Below, piece after piece: positions 31,839 through 39,481 of a stretch of 40,536 bases of DNA (position 1 is its first letter; every line of letters starts with the position of its first letter). The translations under genes and the position numbers were made by a program. The DNA is from Streptomyces sp. CC53. GTDB lineage: Bacteria > Actinomycetota > Actinomycetes > Streptomycetales > Streptomycetaceae. The stretch spans positions 14,120 through 54,655 of the forward strand of contig NZ_MKXB01000055.1 in NCBI RefSeq assembly GCF_001865245.1, given 5' to 3'. The notes under the pieces were generated by a model. It had not been told where the DNA came from and did not search any database. It saw nothing but the letters and a program-made list of their open reading frames with translations.

Positions 31839-32042
31839 CTACAGCTCCGCGTGCTTGGCGAGTTCGACCAGCCCGGTGAAGCCGTCGCGGGTCAGGGTGA
31901 GTCGGGGGCCGTGGGGGTTCTTGCTGTCGCGGACGAGGAACTCGCCGGTCGTCGCGGCGTGGTCGGGGGCCCACTCGATGCACTGGCCCCCGTTGTTGCT
32001 GTAGGAGGACTTGGTCCAGCGGAGGGAATCGGTTGTCGTCAC
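31839..32042 (-). CDS. DUF397 protein (copy 1)
   Basis: 67 aa from the GTG at 32042 with AGGGG upstream. It shows the DUF397 pattern: LRWTKSSYSNNGGQCIEWAP, then VRDSKNPHGPRLTLTRDGF and a final LVELAKHAEL helix. DUF397 proteins are small partners of XRE regulators in Streptomyces (WhiJ/BldB-type modules). It is the last and most divergent of three tandem copies, 11 bases after copy 2, and has a small insertion (DHAATTGEFL) in the middle. The whole set follows an XRE gene. Confidence 0.9.
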   Translation of the reverse strand: MTTTDSLRWTKSSYSNNGGQCIEWAPDHAATTGEFLVRDSKNPHGPRLTLTRDGFTGLVELAKHAEL

Positions 32043-32053
32043 AGCGTGCCCCT

Positions 32054-32242
32054 TCACGCCGTGTGCTTGGCGAGCTGCACGAGCCCGGCGAAGCCGTCGC
32101 GCGTCAGGGTGAGTCGGGGGCCTTGCGGGTTCTTGCTGTCGCGGACGGCTACAGCGCCGGGCAGTGTGGCGACCTCGACGCAGGCGCCGCCGTTGTTGCT
32201 GTAGGAGGACTTGACCCAACGGAGAGGTACGGTCGTCGTCAC
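32054..32242 (-). CDS. DUF397 protein (copy 2)
   Basis: 62 aa from the GTG at 32242, which has AAAGGG upstream; an ATG at 32257 overlapping the previous stop by ATGA is an alternative adding five residues. The sequence LRWVKSSYSNNGGACVEVAT, VRDSKNPQGPRLTLTRDGF, ending LVQLAKHTA, is nearly identical to copy 3 (Asn versus Asp in YS[N/D]NGG). The DNA repeats at an exact 200-base period, showing recent duplication. Confidence 0.9.
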   Translation of the reverse strand: MTTTVPLRWVKSSYSNNGGACVEVATLPGAVAVRDSKNPQGPRLTLTRDGFAGLVQLAKHTA

Positions 32243-32253
32243 CGCGCGCCCTT

Positions 32254-32439
32254 TCATGCCGTGTGCTTGGCGAGCTGCACGAGCCCGGCGAAGCCGTCGC
32301 GGGTCAGGGTGAGTCGGGGGCCTTGCGGGTTCTTGCTGTCGCGGACGGCTACAGCGCCGGGCAGTGTGGCGACCTCGACGCAGGCGCCGCCGTTGTCGCT
32401 GTAGGAGGACTTGACCCAACGGAGAGGTACGGTCGTCAC
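32254..32439 (-). CDS. DUF397 protein (copy 3, XRE-coupled)
   Basis: 61 aa from the GTG at 32439. Its start overlaps the stop of the XRE regulator gene (GTGA), so it is translationally coupled to it and is the original partner position. The sequence is VTTVPLRWVKSSYSDNGGAC, VEVATLPGAVAVRDSKNP, ending LVQLAKHTA. Typical DUF397 length and motifs. Confidence 0.9.
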   Translation of the reverse strand: MTTVPLRWVKSSYSDNGGACVEVATLPGAVAVRDSKNPQGPRLTLTRDGFAGLVQLAKHTA

Positions 32440-33359
32440 GGAGTGCCCTTTCGAAGCTGTTCGATCATGGCCACGGATGCCGCTTGGGGCAGTGCTTCCG
32501 CCTGCAACTGATGGTAGGCCGTCAGCATGGGCACCACAGAGGCGGTTTCCCGCTCAAGGTGGCCCCGCTGCGCCGACCCCGAGTACAGCATCAGCGAGCG
32601 GTCGGGCATCGTCAGTATGTAGACCGGCAGGTTCATCGGTCGTCGCGCACCGATGGAGAACGGCGCCACCTGCAACAGGGTGTGAGGCTGCTCGGCGAAG
32701 CTCAACAGGCGCTCGAACTGCGCCTCCATGACCGTGCGGTCACCAATCGGCCTACGGATACAGCTCTCGTCGAGCACGGCAAGGATCAACGGGGACGGGG
32801 TGCGCGCGAGTGCGGCTTGCCTTCGCGCTACGACGTCCACACGTTCCGCGGCCTGTTCGGCAGTGACGGCTCCCCTCCGAACCGCGTCAGCCGCCAGAGT
32901 CTCCGCGTACTCAGGCGTCTGGAGCAACCCCGGGATGACACCCACCTCGTAGAGGCGGATCTCCACCGCCCTGCCTTCGTGGCCCACGTACTCCGGGAAG
33001 CCCTCCAGCAGGCTGCCCTGACGGAGCTCGCGCCACTGGCGCTCGAACGTCTCGGCTCCCTCGATGCCGAAGGCGCGGTCCAGGCAGCGCGCGAACCGGA
33101 GGGTTGGAGGCTTCCGAGCAGTTTCCACTGCCGAGACGTGCACGCTGGAATACCCCGTGCGCTCGGCCAGCTCGTCCTGTGTCCAGCACCGCGCCTCCCG
33201 CAAGCTGCGCAAACGCGCCCCGTAGGCCGCCTGTGGAGAGCTGTCCGGGTGTAACTCCTTGCGGTTCAGGGGACTTTCACCGGCCCTTCGTTCGCTTCTG
33301 ATTGGTTGAAGCGTTCCCCTCCGTGGGCCACGCTGAACCTCCCTGAGTAGCGATGTCAC
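32436..33359 (-). CDS. XRE-family transcriptional regulator with DUF5753-type sensor domain
   Basis: 307 aa from the GTG at 33359. The helix-turn-helix covers about residues 48-95 (ARLRSLREARCWTQDELAER, TGYSSVHVSAVETARKPPT). The C-terminal ~190 residues are the DUF5753 domain usual for Streptomyces XRE/DUF397 pairs (YEVGVIPGLLQTPEYAETL, RRQAALARTPSPLILAVLDE, LPVYILTMPDRSLMLYSGS). The start is uncertain: family members begin at NRKELHPDSS, which here follows a CTG at 33269, and neither start has a clear ribosome site. It is coupled by GTGA overlap to three DUF397 genes and is divergent from a Cys-containing protein gene. It probably controls a developmental or metabolite locus. Confidence 0.9.
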   Translation of the reverse strand: MTSLLREVQRGPRRGTLQPIRSERRAGESPLNRKELHPDSSPQAAYGARLRSLREARCWTQDELAERTGYSSVHVSAVETARKPPTLRFARCLDRAFGIEGAETFERQWRELRQGSLLEGFPEYVGHEGRAVEIRLYEVGVIPGLLQTPEYAETLAADAVRRGAVTAEQAAERVDVVARRQAALARTPSPLILAVLDESCIRRPIGDRTVMEAQFERLLSFAEQPHTLLQVAPFSIGARRPMNLPVYILTMPDRSLMLYSGSAQRGHLERETASVVPMLTAYHQLQAEALPQAASVAMIEQLRKGTP

Positions 33360-33376
33360 TACGGAGAGGAGTGGTC

Positions 33377-33952
33377 ATGAGCTTGCCGTACTTCCCGGGA
33401 GGGGGCGGCGCGGTCGCCGGGCGGGTGCCGCATCCCGCCGGAGTCCCGAACGGCCGGCACACCCCGCCCACCCCCGACCTGCTGACCCGGGTCCTCGCCG
33501 GGCTGACGCGGCCCGTTGTGCCGCTTCCCGCCCTGGAGCCCGTGCCCGTGGACGGCTGTGACGTGTGCGGGGCGCTCGCCAGGCAGCGGGAGGAGGCCCG
33601 GTCCGCCGGCCGCTGCGGCGAAGTCGACGACTGCAACCGTGAGTTGGCGTGTCATCCGCACGAGCGCACCCGACCGGCGGTCACGGCGGCCACCGTCGCG
33701 GCCGGGGCCCGCCCGTCCGCCTTCACGCGCCCCTCGGACCTGCGGCCCGGGACGGCCGTGTACGACCTGGACGACGAGATGCCCGGCGTGGTGGCGGGAT
33801 GCCGCGGGCCCAGGGTGCGGCTCGTCCGCCCCACCGGTCGGCAGTGGGACGCGTACGGGAATCGGCTGCGCCCGGCCACCGACCGGGAACGCGACCAGCT
33901 GCGGGCCCTGGCCCGACTCCATCACGAGCGGCTCAAGGGGATGCGCCGGTAG
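33377..33952 (+). CDS. Cys-containing hypothetical protein paired with the XRE/DUF397 module
   Basis: 191 aa from the ATG at 33377 with GAGAGGAG upstream. The N-terminal ~50 residues are Gly/Pro-rich. Next comes a segment CDVCGALARQREEARSAGRC followed by two more Cys and a His-containing stretch, which could bind a metal. The C-terminal part is a small beta domain (GTAVYDLDDEMPGVVAGCRG, RVRLVRPTGRQWDAYGNRLR) ending in a basic helix. Genes of this type commonly lie divergent from XRE regulators in Streptomyces. Function unknown. Confidence 0.8.
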   Translation: MSLPYFPGGGGAVAGRVPHPAGVPNGRHTPPTPDLLTRVLAGLTRPVVPLPALEPVPVDGCDVCGALARQREEARSAGRCGEVDDCNRELACHPHERTRPAVTAATVAAGARPSAFTRPSDLRPGTAVYDLDDEMPGVVAGCRGPRVRLVRPTGRQWDAYGNRLRPATDRERDQLRALARLHHERLKGMRR

Positions 33953-34027
33953 ACCGCCGCCCCCGTGCCGGACGCCCCGGTCCGGCCCCCCCACCGCCGG
34001 GACGGTCCCGGGACGGGGGCGGCACCA

Positions 34028-34124
34028 CCCCTGGTAGCTCAGTCAGGAAGAGCCCGCGCGCGGGAGCTCGTACACATCACCCGTGAGGCGCGCGAAGACC
34101 CCGGTTCGAGTCCGGGCCAGGGGG
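34028..34124 (+). tRNA. tRNA-like gene with expanded anticodon arm (possible pseudo-tRNA)
   Basis: Acceptor strands CCCCTGG (34028-34034) and CCAGGGG (34117-34123) pair fully, with discriminator G. The D arm is GCTC-AGTCAGGAA-GAGC (34037-34053). The T arm is CCCGG-TTCGAGT-CCGGG (34100-34116), directly joined to the acceptor. The variable loop is AAGAC. Between the D arm and variable loop is a 40-base hairpin (34055-34094) closed by CGCGCG with CGCGCG, instead of a 17-base anticodon arm. No standard 7-base anticodon loop or amino acid identity can be assigned. No CCA is encoded. It may be a pseudo-tRNA, a tRNA with a 23-base insertion, or an attachment-site relic. Confidence 0.55.
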
Positions 34125-34199
34125 CGGCCCACCCGGCTGCCGTGTGACGGCCGGCCGCCAGGTGCCACACCCAGCAGACAGAGACGAAGGAGATACGTC

Positions 34200-34331
34200 A
34201 TGACCCCTCCCGAGACCATCCACCGCACCGGCGCCGGGGGCGACGGCCTGCCGGGCGAGCCGTACCCCGGCCCGCACCCGTCGCCCACCCCGGACGGCGG
34301 GCCCGGCGTCCCCAACCCGCCCAAGAAGTAG
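34200..34331 (+). CDS. 43-aa Pro/Gly-rich peptide, candidate RiPP precursor
   Basis: ATG at 34200 with a strong AAGGAG nine bases upstream. The peptide begins MTPPETIHRTGAGGDGLPGE, is Pro/Gly-rich throughout and ends NPPKK. It has two Asp-Gly steps (GGDG, TPDGG), the sequence context most prone to aspartimide and isoaspartate formation. The next gene, 13 bases later, encodes a PIMT-type methyltransferase, so the pair forms an operon. In known RiPP classes (for example OlvSA-type lanthipeptides and some graspetides) a PIMT homologue methylates Asp of the precursor. No lanthipeptide or ATP-grasp maturase is in the window. Status as RiPP precursor is inference; the gene itself is well supported by its ribosome site. 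Confidence 0.65.
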   Translation: MTPPETIHRTGAGGDGLPGEPYPGPHPSPTPDGGPGVPNPPKK

Positions 34332-34344
34332 GGCCGCCGACACC

Positions 34345-35523
34345 GTGACCACCCACGCACACCAGGACCGCCCCAGCCGCACGGAGCTGGGGCGCGTCCT
34401 CATGGCAGCGGGCGCCCTCACGCCGGACTGGGCGCCCGCCTATGCACACGTTCCCCGCGCCGCGTTCCTGCCGGACCTGATGTGGCCCTTCGACATGGCG
34501 TCCGGGCGCAGCGTGCCCGTCTCGCGGAGCGACGACCCGCAGAGCTGGCAGGACTACGCGGACGCCGACGTGCCGATCGTGACCCAGTGGGACGACGGCC
34601 TGCACCGGGGCACCGAACCGGGGACGGAACCCACCTCGTCCGCGTCCATGCCGAGCGTCGTCTTCCGCATGCTGCGGGACCTGGACGTCTCACCGGGCCA
34701 CCGCGCCCTGGAGATCGGTACCGGCACTGGCTGGAACGCCGCCCTCCTGGCGTACCGGCTGGGCGCCGGGAACGTGGTGACCGTCGAGGTGGACCGGGCT
34801 GTGGCGGCTGCCGCGCGCACGGCACTGGAACGGTTCGGCCTGGCCGTCCGCGCGGTCCACGGCGACGGCCTCGCGGGCCGGCCCGACGGCGCGCCGTACG
34901 ACCGGGTCATCGCCACGTGCGCGGTGCGGACCCTGCCGTACGCGTGGGTGGCCCAATGCCGTCCCCTTGGGGTGATCGTGGCACCCTGGGGGACCCACTG
35001 GGGGCACGGTGACGCCGTGGCGCGGCTGGTGGTCGCCAGGGACGGGCGCAGCGCCTCCGGGACGTTCACCGGGCCGGTGGAGTTCATGAAGCTGCGGGCC
35101 CAGCGGGCGGTCCGGCCTGACCACCACGCGTACGTGACGGGTGGCGCGGACGGCCGTGCCACGTCGTCCACCGACCTGACGGAGAGCGCGTTCCTCGGGG
35201 AGGACCGGTTCAGCGCCCAGAGGTTCGCGGTCGGGCTGCGCGTGCGTGACTGCGCCCACGCGGTGGCCGACAAGCGCGACGGTGCGCGGCCCGTCTGGCT
35301 GTACGGCCTCGACGGCAGGTCGTGGGCGTGCGCGCTGTTCCGCGACGCGGGCACGGCGTCGGTCTGGCAGTCCGGTCCCCGCCGCCTGTGGGACGAGGCC
35401 GAGGCGGCCCACCGGTGGTGGCGCGACAAGGGCGAGCCCGGTCACGAGCGGTTCGGGCTCACCGTGACGGCGGAAGGGCAGAGCGCCTGGCTGGACGATC
35501 CGGCCGACCACTGGCCGGTCTGA
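34345..35523 (+). CDS. PIMT-like SAM-dependent methyltransferase
   Basis: 392 aa from the GTG at 34345. The N-terminal region (LGRVLMAAGALTPDWAPAYA, HVPRAAFLPDLMWP) is the usual start of protein-L-isoaspartate O-methyltransferase relatives of the peptide-maturation type. Motif I is ALEIGTGTGWNAALLAYRLG at about residues 120-140, followed by VVTVEVDRAVAAAAR and YDRVIATCAVRTLPYAWVAQ. A ~170-residue C-terminal extension (FMKLRAQRAVRPDHHAYVTG and onward) is longer than in housekeeping PIMT (about 210 aa total) and resembles methyltransferases of RiPP systems (TIGR04188/TIGR04364-like, from memory). Its partner is probably the adjacent 43-aa peptide. Confidence 0.8.
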   Translation: MTTHAHQDRPSRTELGRVLMAAGALTPDWAPAYAHVPRAAFLPDLMWPFDMASGRSVPVSRSDDPQSWQDYADADVPIVTQWDDGLHRGTEPGTEPTSSASMPSVVFRMLRDLDVSPGHRALEIGTGTGWNAALLAYRLGAGNVVTVEVDRAVAAAARTALERFGLAVRAVHGDGLAGRPDGAPYDRVIATCAVRTLPYAWVAQCRPLGVIVAPWGTHWGHGDAVARLVVARDGRSASGTFTGPVEFMKLRAQRAVRPDHHAYVTGGADGRATSSTDLTESAFLGEDRFSAQRFAVGLRVRDCAHAVADKRDGARPVWLYGLDGRSWACALFRDAGTASVWQSGPRRLWDEAEAAHRWWRDKGEPGHERFGLTVTAEGQSAWLDDPADHWPV

Positions 35524-35913
35524 CGCGTCCGCGACGGCCCCGCCCGTGCCCTGCCATGTGCACTGTTCGTGGCGCGCGAGCGGGGCCTTCGCCGGCCGGG
35601 CCAGGCACGGTTGTCCGCCGCCGCCGCCGCCGGTGTCGGGTCCGGGCTACGGGGCGGGCGCGGTTGTCCCCCGCCGGGGCCGGGTCCGCTCCCGTCCTGC
35701 GGGTCGTTGCGTCCGGGCCACGGGTCAGGCACGCTTCTCCCCCGCCAGGGGCCGGGTCCGGTCCCGGCCCGCGGGCCGGGGCGTCCGGGGCCGGGGCGGG
35801 CCGGGGCTCGTGGTGGCCCTGGGCAGGGTCACAGGTCGGGTACACCGCGGGGTGGATGTCGGCGTGGCTGTATACCCTCGACCACGTCACCCACACGTCG
35901 TCAGGAGGGCGCC
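35524..35913. other. Non-coding region with imperfect GC-rich repeats
   Basis: 390 bases. GGGGCCGGGTCCG recurs at 35676 and 35748 (72 bases apart) within longer degenerate copies, and similar GTTGTCC/CCGCC blocks lie at about 35610 and 35663. A -10-like TATACC lies at 35871-35876, with AGGAGGG before the next gene. No gene is seen. Confidence 0.55.
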
Positions 35914-36519
35914 ATGTACGGCTACGGCCACGGCCCCGGCACCCCGCCACCGCAGCGCACGCCCACGCACGTCGTCGTGTGGCGTGTGCTGTTCGCCGTG
36001 CTGCCGCTGCTGAGCATCGGCTTCCTCACCGGCGCCACGACGCTGCGGCTGGCGATTGTCACGCGACGCCCCCGCGACTGGTGGCTGTTCGGCCTGTCGA
36101 TCGTGACGACGATCGGCTGCCTGATGCTCACGAGCTCCGACCCGGAGTCCGTGCGCAACAGCTTCGCGGCCGGCGCCATGCTGCTGAACGCGGCCCTGTT
36201 CACCGGGTACTTCCTGTACGCGGACATCCGCCACCACGACGCCGCGCACGCCGCCCCCGCGCAGCCGTACGCCCGCACCCACCCGCAGACCCCCGCGCCG
36301 GGCGGCTACGCGTACCCGCAGCAGGCGGGGCCGGCCCGGCCGCCCCAGCCCAACCCGTACACGCAGACGCCGCCGCACACGACGGGTGCCGCTCACGCGC
36401 AGACACCGCCGCCGCAGGCGACCCCGCAGCCCCAGGGGCCGCCGTCGCCGCGCATCCACCAGGTCCGCGCCGAACTCGACGAGCTCAGCGACCTCCTCCG
36501 CAGAGACGAGCGCCCGTGA
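35914..36519 (+). CDS. Membrane protein upstream of and overlapping the Ser/Thr kinase gene
   Basis: 201 aa from the ATG at 35914 (CAGGAGGGC ribosome site). Three hydrophobic segments fill residues ~20-105 (VVVWRVLFAVLPLLSIGFLT, DWWLFGLSIVTTIGCLML, AGAMLLNAALFTGYFLYA). The C-terminal half is a cytoplasmic, Pro/Gln/Thr-rich tail (PPQPNPYTQTPPHTTGAA) ending in a short coil HQVRAELDELSDLLRRDE. Its stop overlaps the start of the kinase gene (GTGA), so the two are co-translated, and the Thr-rich tail is a plausible phosphorylation or docking region. No family name recognised. Confidence 0.8.
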   Translation: MYGYGHGPGTPPPQRTPTHVVVWRVLFAVLPLLSIGFLTGATTLRLAIVTRRPRDWWLFGLSIVTTIGCLMLTSSDPESVRNSFAAGAMLLNAALFTGYFLYADIRHHDAAHAAPAQPYARTHPQTPAPGGYAYPQQAGPARPPQPNPYTQTPPHTTGAAHAQTPPPQATPQPQGPPSPRIHQVRAELDELSDLLRRDERP

Positions 36520-38153
36520 ACGGGCGGGTCATCACCGACCGGTACGAACTGTCCACCGTCATCGGCCAGGGCGGCATGGGCCAGGTGTGGACGGCCTACG
36601 ACCGGCGGCTCGACCGCCGAGTCGCCGTCAAGCTGCTGCGCCCCGACCACATGGCGCCCGCCACCGCCGCGGAGGAGATGCGCCGCCGCTTCGTCCGCGA
36701 GTGCCGGGTCACCGCCCAGGTCGCCCACCCCGGGCTGGTCACCGTGCACGACGCGGGCAGCGACGGCGACGACCTGTACCTCGTCATGCAGTACGTCGAG
36801 GGCGCCGACCTCGCCGACCACCTGGCCGAGCACGACCCCTACCCCTGGCCCTGGGCGGTCGCCGTCGCCGCCCAGCTCTGCGCGGTCCTCGCGGCCGTGC
36901 ACGCCGTGCCCATCGTGCACCGCGACCTCAAGCCGCGGAACGTGATGGTGAAGCCCGACGGCACGGTCACCGTGCTCGACCTGGGCGTCGCCTCCGTCCT
37001 GGACACCGACACCACCCGGCTCACCCACACCGGCTCACCCATCGGCAGCCCCGCCTACATGGCGCCCGAGCAGGCCATGGGCGGCGCCGTCGGCCCGTGC
37101 ACCGACCTATACGCGCTCGGGGTGCTGCTGCACGAACTGCTCAGCGGCAACGTGCCCTTCGCCGCCTCCACCGCCCTCGGCGTGCTGCACCGCCACCTGT
37201 ACGAGGCGCCGCCGCCCGTCCGGCAGCTGCGCCCGGAGGTGCCCGAGCCGCTGGAGGCCCTGGTGCTGCGGCTCCTCGCCAAGGACCCGAAGGACCGGCC
37301 GTCCGGCGCGCAGGAGGTGTACGAGGCGCTGGCGCCGCTCCTGCCGGACCGATCCGCGCTGCCGGTGCCGGCGCCGATGGACCCGACGCGCCCGTTCCTG
37401 CGGCCCCTGGCCCCGTGGCCCGACCGCCCCGCGGGCCCCGCCGCCCGCGTCCCCGCATCCCCGTCCCTACCGCAGCAGACGCCGCTCCCGCTGCCTCAGC
37501 ACACCCCGGTGCCCCAGCAGACCCCCCTGCCCCTCCCGCCCCCGCCGACCCGGCCGCCGTCCGTGCCCGCCGCCGCTTCCCGGACCGACGTGGCGTCGGC
37601 CGTCGACGAGGTGAAACGCCTGCTGGGGGAGGGCCGCATCACGCAGGCCGTCGACCTGCTGGGCGCGATCCTCCCGGCCGCCGCCGCCGCGCACGGCGAG
37701 CAGTCGGCGGTGGTGCGGATCCTGCGCCGCCAGTACGCCACGACCCTCATGGACGACGGGCAGTACCGGCGGGCCCTGCCCGAGCTGCGCCGCCTCGCCG
37801 ACGAGCGCGCCGCCGAGGCCGGCCCCGGCGACCCGAAGACCCTCCAGTACCGGTACGACGCGGCACTGTGCCTGGAGCAGCTCGGCGAGGCCGCCGCCGC
37901 GCTCGCCGAGTACCGGGCGCTCCTGCCGTACCACGAGAGCGGCGCCCGGCAGCCGGGCGGCGACCCGTCCAGGGCCTTCGACATCCGGCACCGCATCGGG
38001 CACCTGCTGCTCACCACCGGCGAGCACAGCGCCGCCCACCAGCAGTTCCAGAACCTGTTGTACGACACGGAGCGGGTGTACGGGCCCTACCACCCGCTCC
38101 CGGCGGAGCTCCGCCGCGCCCTCCTCCACCAGCAGCAGGTCCGCGGCCGGTGA
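36516..38153 (+). CDS. Ser/Thr protein kinase (Pkn-like) with C-terminal TPR-like region
   Basis: 545 aa from the GTG at 36516. The kinase domain covers residues ~8-270: glycine loop GQGGMGQVW, Lys39 in VAVKLLRP, catalytic loop HRDLKPRNV (D137), D155-L-G in place of DFG, and the APE motif in YMAPEQAMGG. A Pro/Gln-rich linker (~285-350) with repeated PQQTPLPLP follows. The last ~190 residues are helical repeats resembling TPRs (VDEVKRLLGEGRITQAVDLL, TLMDDGQYRRALPELRRLAD, CLEQLGEAAAALAEYRALL). Unlike PknB there is no membrane segment or PASTA domain, so it is cytoplasmic and probably relies on the coupled upstream membrane protein for location. All catalytic residues are present. Confidence 0.93.
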   Translation: MNGRVITDRYELSTVIGQGGMGQVWTAYDRRLDRRVAVKLLRPDHMAPATAAEEMRRRFVRECRVTAQVAHPGLVTVHDAGSDGDDLYLVMQYVEGADLADHLAEHDPYPWPWAVAVAAQLCAVLAAVHAVPIVHRDLKPRNVMVKPDGTVTVLDLGVASVLDTDTTRLTHTGSPIGSPAYMAPEQAMGGAVGPCTDLYALGVLLHELLSGNVPFAASTALGVLHRHLYEAPPPVRQLRPEVPEPLEALVLRLLAKDPKDRPSGAQEVYEALAPLLPDRSALPVPAPMDPTRPFLRPLAPWPDRPAGPAARVPASPSLPQQTPLPLPQHTPVPQQTPLPLPPPPTRPPSVPAAASRTDVASAVDEVKRLLGEGRITQAVDLLGAILPAAAAAHGEQSAVVRILRRQYATTLMDDGQYRRALPELRRLADERAAEAGPGDPKTLQYRYDAALCLEQLGEAAAALAEYRALLPYHESGARQPGGDPSRAFDIRHRIGHLLLTTGEHSAAHQQFQNLLYDTERVYGPYHPLPAELRRALLHQQQVRGR

Positions 38154-38508
38154 CCGGGAGGCGCGGGGCCGCCAGGCCGTCCCGTGGCGGCCGGTGACCC
38201 GGAGGGCGGCGGGCCGTAGGGGGATCGGCGGGGCGCCGGAGTCCGCGGCCGGTGACCAGGAAGGCAACGGGCCGTCAGGGGCCCCGGCGGGCCCCGGCCG
38301 CCGACCCGGGGCGGCGGGGCCCAGGCGGCCCCCGTCATACGCCTCGAACGCGCCTGACGCACGCCTCGGACGGAGCGGTACACCCCAGGCGGCCCCGTAG
38401 CGCGCTTCAGGCGGCCCGGTGGTGTACCTCGGCCGGAGCGGTACGCCCCAGACGGCCCGGTGGTGTACCTCGAACGGAGCGGCGCCCCAGGCGGCCCCGC
38501 AGCGCGCC
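38154..38508. repeat. Non-coding region of degenerate GC-rich tandem repeats
   Basis: 355 bases between the kinase gene and the converging methyltransferase-like gene. CGGCCCGGTGGTGTACCTCG occurs at 38412 and 38453 (41-base period), and related CGGAGCGGTAC-CCCCAG blocks recur at about 38370 and 38433. GCGGCCGGTGACC occurs at about 38187 and 38247. No gene is seen. Confidence 0.65.
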
Positions 38509-39471
38509 TCAGCCGGCCCGGAAGTACACGGAGTCCGCGACCCGGCCGAGGTACGTGCCCCGCACCGGAGCCCCGGCCCGGCCGCCCCCGGACGGGGGCC
38601 TGTCCTCCAGCAGCGTCGTGCCCGCCGCCCGCACCGGGTCCTGCGCGCGCAGCCCGCCCGTGGCCGCCCGGTGGCCGGGGAGCCCCGCGCCGCCGCCGGA
38701 AGCGGAAGGAGCAGCGGTCGGGTCCGCCGCCGCGGCGGGGACGACCAGCAGGGCACCCGGCGCCGCCAGGTCCCGCACGGCGTCCGCGTCCCGCGCGTCG
38801 GACAGCAGCACCACCCCGTAGCGCCGGTCCGCCAGCCGCGCCCGCACCTCCGCGTCCGCGAGGGCGCCCCGCACCAGCCGCACGGCCCCGTCGGCGCCGC
38901 CCAGCGCGAGGTTCGCCCGCACCACCTCCTCGCGGGGCGGCGTCCCGTCCGCCGCGTCCACCAGGGTCAGCCGCGCCTCGGCACCGCCGCGCCCCAGCAT
39001 CCGCCGCAGCCCCGCCGCGAACAGCCCGTGCCCGGCGCCCACCTCCAGCACCTCCAGCACGTTCCCGCCGCCCCGGGCGGCCAGCAGCGGCACCGCCGCC
39101 AGCCGCCCGCACACGTCCGACAGGGCCCCGCCGACCGCCCCCACCCCCAGCGCCTCCAGCGCCACCACATGCCGGTACGCCACCGCGACCTCACCCCGCA
39201 CCCGCTCGGCGGGCGCGCCCGTCACCGCGCACACCTCGCCCACCAGCCGGTCCACCTGAGGGGCCGTCGGCATGCGGTGGCCGTCCCGCCCCGGCTCACC
39301 GAGCAGCAGGCCCAGCCCGTAGCTCTGCCGCCGCAGATCGGCCACCTCGTGGTGCAGGGCGTCCAGGTCCTTCTGGAACGCGTGCGTCACACGCTCCATA
39401 CGCTGCTCGACCAGGGTGAACGCCGGCCGCAGCGCCCGCGTCACCAGCCGGTTACTCAGAAGAGAGGCCAT
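38509..39471 (-). CDS. SAM-dependent methyltransferase-like protein
   Basis: 320 aa from the ATG at 39471; codons further upstream overlap the neighbouring gene's end and are Arg/Pro-rich. The N-terminus is a charged helix (MERVTHAFQKDLDALHHEVA DLRRQ), then a helical lid. A class I SAM-binding motif follows in NVLEVLEVGAGHGLFAAGLR, with ARLTLVDAADG as the acidic strand 2. The C-terminal ~60 residues are Gly/Ala/Pro-rich before a closing YLGRVADSVYFRAG. It starts 10 bases after the YfhO-like gene stop and so is in its operon. Such a pairing suggests a cell-envelope glycan role, but the substrate is unknown. Confidence 0.7.
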   Translation of the reverse strand: MASLLSNRLVTRALRPAFTLVEQRMERVTHAFQKDLDALHHEVADLRRQSYGLGLLLGEPGRDGHRMPTAPQVDRLVGEVCAVTGAPAERVRGEVAVAYRHVVALEALGVGAVGGALSDVCGRLAAVPLLAARGGGNVLEVLEVGAGHGLFAAGLRRMLGRGGAEARLTLVDAADGTPPREEVVRANLALGGADGAVRLVRGALADAEVRARLADRRYGVVLLSDARDADAVRDLAAPGALLVVPAAAADPTAAPSASGGGAGLPGHRAATGGLRAQDPVRAAGTTLLEDRPPSGGGRAGAPVRGTYLGRVADSVYFRAG

Positions 39472-39481
39472 GCCGGGCAAG

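Larger units (their letters stand above)
32051..32450. repeat. 200-bp tandem duplication containing DUF397 copies 2 and 3
   Basis: The block at 32051-32250 and that at 32251-32450 match almost base for base over the coding part and the ribosome-binding region. A third, older copy lies at 31839-32050 and is clearly diverged. Confidence 0.85.

Noticed and set aside
34028..34124. Selenocysteine tRNA, suggested by the length of 97 and an internal TCA
   Set aside because: The acceptor is 7 bp, the D arm is ordinary and no U-turn anticodon loop surrounds the TCA; selB/selA are not present in the window.
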